Assembly: GCA_037968515.1 (NCBI GenBank)
Contig: JBBKVQ010000413.1
Location: 1-7,187 of the forward strand
Reading direction: 5' to 3'
Length of the DNA stretch: 7,187 bases
From: JBFFMO01 sp037968515
GTDB lineage: Bacteria; Myxococcota_A; Bradymonadia; Bradymonadales; Bradymonadaceae
Below, piece by piece: positions 1 through 5,881 of the stretch. The translations under genes and the position numbers were made by a program. Each line of letters opens with the position of its first letter. Positions within the stretch are counted from its first letter, which is position 1. A model generated the notes under the pieces. It did not search any database and was not told the origin of the DNA. It worked only from the letters and a program-made list of their open reading frames with translations.

Positions 1-429
1 TACGCCGATATCCCAGAGATCGTGTCGACCCCGCATATCGGAGCCGCGACACAAGAGGCCCAACCGCGAATCGCGACACATGTCGGCAATACCGCGCGTC
101 TGTTCAACCTCTACGGCACCGTACGCGACACAGTCTACGCTCCTGGCCACCTTATCGGCGTTGATGGTGCCGAGCCGCCTTGCATCCTTGCCGTGGTCCA
201 TTCAGACGCTCGCGGCACCAAGAAAGCCGTGTCTGACTGTATTTTCGACGCTGGGCTTAGCAACTTGGAGTCCTCACATCGCGACTTCGCCAAATACAAA
301 TTGGCTTACGATTTGAACGCGGTCGACCAAGTCCTAACCGAAGAGCAACTCGACAAACTCGTCGAAGCTGCGCGTCGGATTTCGGGCGACGAAAACGCGA
401 TTCGGTCCGTCCGAGTCATCCCCCGCTAG
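1..429 (+). CDS. serA: D-3-phosphoglycerate dehydrogenase-like protein, C-terminal part (5' end cut by window)
   Basis: The reading frame is open from base 1 to a TAG at 427-429, so 142 C-terminal codons are visible and the true start lies outside the window. The fragment opens with the last part of a 2-hydroxyacid dehydrogenase NAD-binding domain. STPHIGAATQEAQ matches the conserved block carrying the catalytic His of this family (His at 34-36). From about fragment residue 60 (CILAVVHSDARG) to the end (SVRVIP) there is an ACT-like domain of about 80 residues, the regulatory domain found at the C terminus of many phosphoglycerate dehydrogenases. These enzymes oxidise 3-phosphoglycerate to 3-phosphohydroxypyruvate, the first step of serine synthesis, in the cytoplasm, and ACT domains often sense serine. 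The upstream Rossmann GxGxxG and substrate-binding Arg are not in the window, so another ACT-bearing hydroxyacid dehydrogenase remains possible. argS follows on the same strand 62 bases later. Confidence 0.8.
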   Translation, partial: YADIPEIVSTPHIGAATQEAQPRIATHVGNTARLFNLYGTVRDTVYAPGHLIGVDGAEPPCILAVVHSDARGTKKAVSDCIFDAGLSNLESSHRDFAKYKLAYDLNAVDQVLTEEQLDKLVEAARRISGDENAIRSVRVIPR

Positions 430-437
430 TTTCCCAA

Positions 438-457
438 TGGTGCGTTCCTTCGCACCG
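438..457 (+). terminator. small perfect hairpin between serA and argS (possible weak terminator or attenuator)
   Basis: GGTGCG (439-444) pairs perfectly with CGCACC (451-456) across a six-base TTCCTT loop, and a T-G wobble at 438/457 can extend it. It begins nine bases after the upstream stop codon. No run of T follows, so it does not look like a standard intrinsic terminator. It could be a factor-dependent terminator, an RNA-stabilising 3' end, or chance. Confidence 0.35.
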
Positions 458-491
458 GTACTCCGCTTGCGCGTCTGCGCCCTAGGTTCAA

Positions 492-2411
492 ATGAAAGTC
501 ACTGATATCGAAACCCACGTCGATAACCTCAAGAACCAGGCGCTCGCGGCGCTGGGGGTGGACGATGCCACCCAGGCGTTGATCACGCTTGCGGCCGCAC
601 CAAACCCAGAGATGGGCGACCTTGGGTTCCCATGTTTTGTGCTCGCAAAGGCGCTGCGCAAGGGCCCTCCAGCCATCGCTGCCGAAGTCGCCGAGGCGAT
701 GAAACCGTTGTTGACTGAAAACGACGTTATCGCAGAAATCTTGGCGGTTGGGCCCTACGTGAATGTGCGTTTTAACCGCAGTCGTTACGCCGAGATCGCG
801 CTGACTCAGGTTCTTGCACAAAGTGACGAATATGGCCGCGACACGATCACGAGCCCGTCCAAATGGATGATCGAATACTCGGCGCCCAACACCAATAAAC
901 CCCAGCATCTGGGCCACGTGCGCAATAATCTGCTGGGTTCAGCGGTCGCCTCGGTGCTCGATTTTGCCGGGCACGACGTCACGCGCGTCAACCTGATCAA
1001 CGACCGCGGCATTCATATCTGCAAGTCGATGCTCGCCTACAAACTGTTTGGCGAAGGTGAAACACCCGAATCCAGCGGTATCAAAGGCGACCATCTGGTG
1101 GGCCGTTATTACGTGCGCTTCGAAAAAGAATTCCAAGTCGAGTATTCGACGTGGCTCGAAAGCAACGACGGCAAGGCGAAGTTTACCACCTGGAAAACCG
1201 CACAACCCGCCGACGCGCTGGCCGGCAAAGACGAAGATGCGCTGTCTGCTGAATTCCGAAAAGCCCACAAAGATGCGTATTTCAACGCAGACAGCACGCT
1301 CGGCCAAGCCGCACGAAGCATGTTGCTTGATTGGGAAGCCGCCGACGACGCGACGGTCAGTCTGTGGAAAATGATGAACTCCTGGGTTTTTGCAGGGTTT
1401 GACCAAACCTACGCGCGACTCGGCGTGAAGTTTGACCACGTCTACTACGAATCCAACACGTATCTGCTTGGCAAAGATGTCGTGGTTCAGGGCCTTGAAG
1501 AAGGCAAGTTCCTTAAGCTCGACGACGGCGCAATCGTCTGCGATATGGAGCCCTTGGGGCTCAGCGGACAGAAAGTCCTAATGCGTCGGGACGGCACCAG
1601 CGTCTACATGACTCAGGACCTTGGCACGGCGCTATCGCGATTCGACGAGTATCATATGGATAATATGGTCTACGTCGTGGGCGACGAGCAGGACTACCAT
1701 TTCCAAGTGCTATTCAAGGTCTTGGAAGTCTTGCGGCCTGAACTCGCCGGGCATCTTCAGCATCTGAGCTACGGCATGGTATTGCTGCCGGAAGGCAAGA
1801 TGAAGAGCCGCGAAGGCACGGTCGTTGACGCTGACGAGTTGATGGAGGGCATGTGTGAACTGGCCGCCGACGCGATTCGTGAGCGTTATCCAGACCTGAC
1901 CGCAGAAGACCTGGCCACGCGTGCCAACGCTATCGGCATGGCGGCGCTGAAGTACTATATCCTGGACTATAACCCGCGGACCTCGATTCACTTCGACCCA
2001 GCCAAAAGCATCGACTTCGAAGGCCGCACCGGTCCGTACGCGCTCTACAGCTACGCGCGAATCCAGTCGATTCGGCGCAAGATGGGCTGGCCGGAACTTG
2101 ATGAAGTGTCACAGCTTCGAGCCACCCGTTCACTGAGTTCCGACTTGGAATTTGCGGTGTTGAAAGAGCTCGCGGACTGGCCACATATGCTGGAAGTTTC
2201 GGCGCGCCTGCTCGACCCAAGCAAAGTGACCGAGTACGTCTTCCGCGTCGCGAAGGCGTTCAGCTCGCTCTACACGGACCGAGACCACCGCATCGTGGAC
2301 ATTGCCGACGAGGACCATCGAAACGGCCTGCTCTTGTTAGCTAAGGCGGTCGGTGAGTCCATCCGGGGTGCCCTAGCCATCCTTGGGATCGAGACTGTCG
2401 ACGAAATGTGA
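492..2411 (+). CDS. argS: arginyl-tRNA synthetase (ArgRS), full length
   Basis: Class Ia synthetase that joins arginine to tRNA-Arg using ATP, in the cytoplasm. Residues 1 to about 115 form the ArgRS-specific N-terminal domain. The catalytic core carries the HIGH-type signature SAPNTNKPQHLGH (130-142, with H139-L-G-H142) and the KMSKS-type loop EGKMKSREGTVVDADEL (434-450). The C-terminal anticodon-binding helical domain starts near residue 510 with RTGPYALYSYARI and ends LGIETVDEM, a typical ArgRS ending. At 639 residues it is longer than the roughly 580-600 usual for the family. The extra length seems to lie in an acidic, Ala- and Lys-rich stretch near residues 218-272 inside the core. The KMKSREG loop and the KGDHLVGRYYV block resemble ArgRS of Bacteroidetes as I remember them. 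The ATG at 492 is the first possible start, because an in-frame TAG sits at 483-485. A weak AGG (484-486) lies five bases upstream. The stop is one base from the convergent lipoprotein gene. Confidence 0.96.
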   Translation: MKVTDIETHVDNLKNQALAALGVDDATQALITLAAAPNPEMGDLGFPCFVLAKALRKGPPAIAAEVAEAMKPLLTENDVIAEILAVGPYVNVRFNRSRYAEIALTQVLAQSDEYGRDTITSPSKWMIEYSAPNTNKPQHLGHVRNNLLGSAVASVLDFAGHDVTRVNLINDRGIHICKSMLAYKLFGEGETPESSGIKGDHLVGRYYVRFEKEFQVEYSTWLESNDGKAKFTTWKTAQPADALAGKDEDALSAEFRKAHKDAYFNADSTLGQAARSMLLDWEAADDATVSLWKMMNSWVFAGFDQTYARLGVKFDHVYYESNTYLLGKDVVVQGLEEGKFLKLDDGAIVCDMEPLGLSGQKVLMRRDGTSVYMTQDLGTALSRFDEYHMDNMVYVVGDEQDYHFQVLFKVLEVLRPELAGHLQHLSYGMVLLPEGKMKSREGTVVDADELMEGMCELAADAIRERYPDLTAEDLATRANAIGMAALKYYILDYNPRTSIHFDPAKSIDFEGRTGPYALYSYARIQSIRRKMGWPELDEVSQLRATRSLSSDLEFAVLKELADWPHMLEVSARLLDPSKVTEYVFRVAKAFSSLYTDRDHRIVDIADEDHRNGLLLLAKAVGESIRGALAILGIETVDEM

Positions 2412-2412
2412 A

Positions 2413-4209
2413 TTAGGGAACGACCGGTGGAATCGCGATCAGCAGCGGGCGACGGTCCACCGTGCCAGCTTCGACGCTGCGCAGGTCGAAACGCGCGCGA
2501 ACAAATTTCACCGATGTCCCCGGTGAAATCGTAGAGTTGTTCGCAAAGTCCATTTTCCAACAGACCTTGGAACCCGGCAACGTTCCGGGATAAGAATCGA
2601 CGTTTCCATCGTTATCGCTGTCAACGGCATTATTGGTCGACATGCAGCCTGGGAGCGAATCGTCGGCCACCAACGCAGTGATGAAACTGCCGAAGTTCCC
2701 TGCGTCTCCGGATTCTTCGCGAAGCAAAGGCGAAACCGTCAACGGTAGCTGCGAGAAAAGCTGCTCAGCCCCTGTCTTCAGATTATTGATCACCGCACTA
2801 TCGCTCGTCAGATAGACGAATCGACTGCCGTCCAAGCGAGTGGTTTGGCTGCCAATTCCAAGGCCGTCAGCGATATCGAAAGCTGTTCCGGAACCCGAAA
2901 TATCTTGTTCGTCATAAAGGCCCAAAACCTTGATCTGGCGACTGAGCATGCTCGCGCCTACCCCGACAGGTGTGAACATCGCGCAACGCGCAGCCTGTGC
3001 GGTCGGGCACTGGTCGTTGGCATCAGTGATATGTGTGTAGACCTTGAGCGAATCCGGCCTGAAACCGACACAGCCGACTCCACTTGTTGCACAATTTTTT
3101 GTGGAGTTCGTGCATTTCGACCCGTCAACAGCACATGCCGCGGCGTGGGTTGGGGATTCCTCGAAACCACCACCACTACCTCCATTTGCGAGCCCAGCCA
3201 CCGTTACTGCAGCGGTGGCCTGAGGAGCCACGACGTTGACAAAAGTATCCATCGTGTCCCACTTGGCCACACCTGTGTAAATGTTCACTGCACATTGGCC
3301 AGTCTGCCCCACACAATGCCCAGAAACGCTGCACGTGGCATTGGCGGCGCATTGTTCATCGGCATCACATAATGTGCCCAGGTCCGTACACGTCAACGCC
3401 TGCAGCGTTGTCGCAAGCCCAGTCTGAAGCGTCGAAAAATACGGCGTCATCGACCCCGTATTATCAACGCTCAGATAAAGGTCGGAGCTTTCGATGAAGG
3501 GACGCAGCGGAATCCTGATATTTGCAGGCGCAGCGGTCCGATTATAGGGCAATTGAACGACATAGACGCCGGTCGCTCTAGAATTGCTTGCTTGCGATGC
3601 CGGATCGGTGCCCAACGCAAGTTCAACGGAATCCCATTCTTCGTCATTATCGCTGTCTGCCTGAAGCGGATCGCATCCGTTGGCAGCCTCATTGATATCC
3701 GCCAAACCGTCGTTGTCGCTGTCGCGGTCGATATAATCGGGAATCCCATCGAGGTCAGAATCACGTGGGTTTAGCGGATCAAGCCCGGCTTCTTCAGAGT
3801 CTAAATAGCCATCGCCGTCGCTGTCCGTGTCCAGATAATCGGGGGTCTGATCTTGGTCAGTATCACGACCGGGTGCACCCTCTACGCTGTCGGGAATCCC
3901 GTCATTATCGGCGTCACCATCGATGATGATCATGTCCGGCTCAGCGTCCATCCCCATGTCCGCTCCAAAGTCACCGCCCATATCTTCCGGGTTATTGGTG
4001 AAATTATTCGTAGCGTTGTTCGTCGAGTTGTTGGTTCCGTTATTCGTCGCGTTGTTTGTCGGGTTACTGGTTCCGTTATTCGTCGCGTTGTTCGTGGAAT
4101 TATTTGCCGTATTATTTTGGTCTAATTTCTTCTTAGAGGCGGCGTCACCGCAACCCATAACACTGCATAAAGCCACTAAATTCACCAAATTTTTCATCCA
4201 TCCATTCAT
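2413..4209 (-). CDS. VWA-domain lipoprotein with NNxT-repeat linker and calcium-binding DxDxDG repeats
   Basis: 598-residue predicted exported lipoprotein of unknown specific role. Residues 1-20 form a short signal with lipobox VMGC, so Cys20 would be lipidated; Gly at +2 is not the inner-membrane retention Asp. Residues 32-73 are a low-complexity stalk of NN-x-T units. Residues 97-203 hold repeats such as DADNDGIPD, DSDGDGYLD, DSDLDGIPD and DSDNDGLAD, the thrombospondin type-3-like calcium-binding pattern. Residues about 241-487 resemble a VWA domain: MIDAS-like DNTGSM (249-254), a Gly-rich GGSGGGFEESP stretch (343-353) and ITDAND (394-399). The fold appears interrupted by Cys-rich inserts (six Cys at 274-306, more at 359-409), as in secreted disulphide-stabilised proteins. 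One more DSDNDG motif lies at 530-535. VWA-MIDAS domains bind protein or surface ligands through a metal, so adhesion or surface binding is a fair inference. The start ATG has GGAG (4217-4220) seven bases upstream; the alternative Met5 would be too far from it. It follows the acyltransferase gene by 39 bases and is probably co-transcribed with it. Confidence 0.88.
   Translation of the reverse strand: MNGWMKNLVNLVALCSVMGCGDAASKKKLDQNNTANNSTNNATNNGTSNPTNNATNNGTNNSTNNATNNFTNNPEDMGGDFGADMGMDAEPDMIIIDGDADNDGIPDSVEGAPGRDTDQDQTPDYLDTDSDGDGYLDSEEAGLDPLNPRDSDLDGIPDYIDRDSDNDGLADINEAANGCDPLQADSDNDEEWDSVELALGTDPASQASNSRATGVYVVQLPYNRTAAPANIRIPLRPFIESSDLYLSVDNTGSMTPYFSTLQTGLATTLQALTCTDLGTLCDADEQCAANATCSVSGHCVGQTGQCAVNIYTGVAKWDTMDTFVNVVAPQATAAVTVAGLANGGSGGGFEESPTHAAACAVDGSKCTNSTKNCATSGVGCVGFRPDSLKVYTHITDANDQCPTAQAARCAMFTPVGVGASMLSRQIKVLGLYDEQDISGSGTAFDIADGLGIGSQTTRLDGSRFVYLTSDSAVINNLKTGAEQLFSQLPLTVSPLLREESGDAGNFGSFITALVADDSLPGCMSTNNAVDSDNDGNVDSYPGTLPGSKVCWKMDFANNSTISPGTSVKFVRARFDLRSVEAGTVDRRPLLIAIPPVVP
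3601..3921 (-). repeat. array of DxDxDG calcium-binding repeats (thrombospondin type-3-like), coding
   Basis: This part of the lipoprotein gene encodes residues 97-203. At least five acidic loops of the form D-x-D-x-D-G-x-x-D can be read, alternating with segments such as IPDYLDTDSDGDG and GLDPLNPRDSD. At DNA level the units are diverged but related, with recurring GACAGCGA-type blocks on the coding strand. Each loop is of the kind that binds one calcium ion and makes a rigid, calcium-dependent rod between a membrane anchor and a distal domain. Confidence 0.8.
3991..4116 (-). repeat. 12-base in-frame tandem repeat tract encoding (NN-x-T)n linker
   Basis: About ten and a half copies of a four-residue unit NN-x-T (x is A, S, G, P or F) are encoded by degenerate 12-base units. 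A higher-order duplication lies within it: the 25 bases at 4032-4056 recur exactly at 4068-4092, 36 bases (three units) away. The product is a flexible Asn/Thr-rich stalk just after the lipid anchor. Since the unit length is a multiple of three, copy-number change would alter stalk length without shifting frame. Confidence 0.85.
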
Positions 4210-4216
4210 TTGCCAT

Positions 4217-4220
4217 CTCC
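4217..4220 (-). promoter_or_regulatory. ribosome binding site (GGAG) deciding the lipoprotein start
   Basis: On the minus strand GGAG (4220 to 4217) lies seven bases before the ATG at 4209-4207. This supports the first Met and not the in-frame Met5, which would sit 19 bases from it. Confidence 0.7.
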
Positions 4221-4248
4221 ATTCAAGGGCGTCTCTAACCTGCCGAAT

Positions 4249-5784
4249 TCATCCATCAGAAGCAAGGGATTCCCTTTCGGTCTGCGCTTCCCACTCCAGA
4301 AACGTTAATCGCATCGCTTCAAACGCTTCCAAGATCGTTTCACGCTCACGGCGAAGCCGTTCAACTAACTGCTTTTCGGTTTGAAAGAGCGTACGGGTCA
4401 AAATCCGGCTGCGGTAACGCGAAAGCCGCGAACGGTAACGCAAAAAGAAGAACCCGGTGACAGGCAGCGTCGCCAAATAGACCGAGGCGAAAAGCAAATC
4501 CTCTGTTCCGATCTCCAATGCTGCAAACAGCCCGACGTACCAGCAACCAAACACAAAAATACCCACCAGAAAGCCTCGGATTGCCCGCATGGCTTCGTCT
4601 GGCGCAGTCAAAGCCAACATTTTCGTAACCAGATAGGGCACGACGTTGTGCACAAAGCCCCAGATTGCTGGCAGGAAAAACATCATGGCGTACAGCGTAA
4701 ACTTGAGCGCCTCGACTCGAAACGACAGAGTCTCGGGTGGGCGCTCCAAAAACTCATGACGCAGCCGAACCTGCCTCAGATGGTCTTTGTACCTCCAAAC
4801 ACGAACCTTCATTTCGTTAAGAAGCACTGGATCGGACACTTCGAAATACCGGATCGCCTCGGCAATTCGGGTCTTCACCCAAAATTTGTCATCCAGGCTA
4901 TCGCTGGGTTTTTTGGTGGATCGAACTTCGTCAAACAGCCATGAACGAAGGCTGCGCCCTTTGTCGTCGGCCAACTGAGCGACGATCGCCTCGTCATCAA
5001 AGTCATCGCCGACAAGGTCCGAAAAAGTCGAGGTAAACGATCTAATCTCGGCATGTCTTTCCGCAGCAATCGTGCTCAAAAGCTGTTTGCCATAAATCTC
5101 GTCGATGTCTTTGACGAGGTCCAGAATCCGGAAGCCTTGGATATGGGTGGCCGCACCACGAATGCGCTCTTGAATCTCGTTCGTTAGCGCTCGCACGGCC
5201 GCGCGTTCGTCCTCACGATGCAAATCGGCGTAGTCGGAGACCAAAATCGGAGCCGAAAATCGCACTAACACCCGTGACAGAAACTCGTCCCGGTCCTCGA
5301 AGTTGAGTCCGACCGGGATGACCTTCACGCCCAATTTGTAGTCGTTCAGACGCTCTGCCCCCAAAGCGATCCGAGCCGTTCCAGTCTTGATTTCCAAAAC
5401 CTCGGCTTCCATCGAATTTTGCCCTTCTGGGAAGATTCCAATCACTCCACCGTGTTCAAGGACCTCGAACGCGCGGCGAAAGCTCTCGTCGTTCGAACCA
5501 CCGGCACCGCCCGGGTTGCGGTACACGGGAATCACCCCACATTGGTCAAACACGAATGAAACCAACGGATTATTGAAAAGACCGCTCTTGGCCATATACG
5601 AGATCTGCCGGTCGGTTTGAGACCCAAGAATCACCGTATCCATGATGGAGTTTGGATGGTTGGCTGCAAAGATCACGGGTCCCGTGGCCGGTATCTGCTG
5701 TTTTCCGGTGGATTGAATATCCACGTAAAAAAGCTCAACGGCTGTCCGCAAAATCTCGCGCAGCGAGCGATAGAGCAGCGACAT
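4249..5784 (-). CDS. membrane-anchored PlsC-family acyltransferase with C-terminal transmembrane and coiled-coil extension
   Basis: 511 residues. The N-terminal half is a PlsC/LPLAT acyltransferase domain of the kind that moves a fatty acyl group onto glycerol-phosphate or lysophospholipid. Motif I is NHPNSIMD (42-49), in the HX5D form (His43, Asp49) seen in some glycerol-3-phosphate acyltransferase-like branches in place of HX4D. Motif II is GVIPVYR (83-89), motif III is FPEGQNS (118-124, where many relatives have FPEGTRS), and motif IV is VIPVGL (155-160). Residues about 185-350 are soluble, charged and mostly helical. About 360-385, 403-422 and 428-448 are hydrophobic and look like membrane segments. 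Residues 465-505 are charged and coiled-coil-like. The usual 1-acylglycerol-3-phosphate acyltransferase has about 240 residues, so the second half is a large addition. The substrate cannot be read from sequence. AAGG (5792-5795) lies seven bases before the ATG. It is probably the first gene of an operon with the VWA lipoprotein and is divergent from the phosphoesterase gene. Confidence 0.88.
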   Translation of the reverse strand: MSLLYRSLREILRTAVELFYVDIQSTGKQQIPATGPVIFAANHPNSIMDTVILGSQTDRQISYMAKSGLFNNPLVSFVFDQCGVIPVYRNPGGAGGSNDESFRRAFEVLEHGGVIGIFPEGQNSMEAEVLEIKTGTARIALGAERLNDYKLGVKVIPVGLNFEDRDEFLSRVLVRFSAPILVSDYADLHREDERAAVRALTNEIQERIRGAATHIQGFRILDLVKDIDEIYGKQLLSTIAAERHAEIRSFTSTFSDLVGDDFDDEAIVAQLADDKGRSLRSWLFDEVRSTKKPSDSLDDKFWVKTRIAEAIRYFEVSDPVLLNEMKVRVWRYKDHLRQVRLRHEFLERPPETLSFRVEALKFTLYAMMFFLPAIWGFVHNVVPYLVTKMLALTAPDEAMRAIRGFLVGIFVFGCWYVGLFAALEIGTEDLLFASVYLATLPVTGFFFLRYRSRLSRYRSRILTRTLFQTEKQLVERLRRERETILEAFEAMRLTFLEWEAQTERESLASDG

Positions 5785-5799
5785 GAAATTACCTTGGTT

Positions 5800-5820
5800 T
5801 GATAAGGAGCGACCATATCA
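5800..5820. promoter_or_regulatory. inverted repeat TGATA-N11-TATCA, operator-like
   Basis: A perfect five-base dyad, TGATA (5800-5804) and TATCA (5816-5820), with 11 bases between, sits in the 97-base divergent region. It covers the -10 element and likely start site of the candidate minus-strand promoter. Half-sites of this size and spacing fit a dimeric repressor, but five-base dyads also arise by chance. Confidence 0.3.
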
Positions 5821-5841
5821 GTAACCGAAGAATCTCGTCGA
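5812..5841 (-). promoter_or_regulatory. candidate sigma70-type promoter for the acyltransferase-lipoprotein operon
   Basis: On the minus strand TCGACG (5841-5836, four of six matches to TTGACA) is followed after 18 bases by TATGGT (5817-5812), which is preceded by TGA as an extended -10 (TGATATGGT). A start near 5805 would give a leader of about 20 bases with the AAGG ribosome site. On the plus strand I see no equally good promoter for the phosphoesterase gene; TATCTA at 5855-5860 lacks a convincing -35. Confidence 0.35.
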
Positions 5842-5867
5842 CCCGGCTTGCATCTATCTAAAGACTT

Positions 5868-5874
5868 AGGAAGG
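5868..5874 (+). promoter_or_regulatory. strong ribosome binding site AGGAAGG for the phosphoesterase gene
   Basis: AGGAAGG ends seven bases before the ATG at 5882, the strongest ribosome site in the window. It fixes the start upstream of the hydrophobic N-terminal region, so that region is part of the protein. Confidence 0.75.
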
Positions 5875-5881
5875 CGTTTTT

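Noticed and set aside
426..1439. Minus-strand open frames opposite argS
   Set aside because: argS is a full, motif-complete gene on the plus strand; the opposing frames have no family resemblance and overlap each other.
2423..2463. Inverted repeat CGGTGGA / TCCACCG near the convergent stops as a bidirectional terminator
   Set aside because: The loop is 24 bases and there is no T or A run on either side. It also lies within the lipoprotein coding sequence, so it is more likely chance.
2845..3372. A 175-codon open frame on the plus strand inside the lipoprotein gene
   Set aside because: It lies wholly antisense to the well-supported lipoprotein gene, has no recognisable motif and no good ribosome site; its openness follows from the codon use of the opposite strand.
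3601..4116. Regular repeats considered as a CRISPR-like array
   Set aside because: Units are short, degenerate, in frame and lack unique spacers of constant length; they are protein-coding repeats.
3853..4384. Plus-strand frames encoding Val/Arg- or Leu/Phe/Val-rich hydrophobic repeats
   Set aside because: They are the antisense reading of the NN-x-T repeat tract, so the apparent membrane protein is an artefact of repeat composition.
4381..4944. A 187-codon plus-strand frame opposite the acyltransferase gene
   Set aside because: It is rich in Gln, Lys and His with no known motif and is antisense to a gene with all acyltransferase motifs intact.
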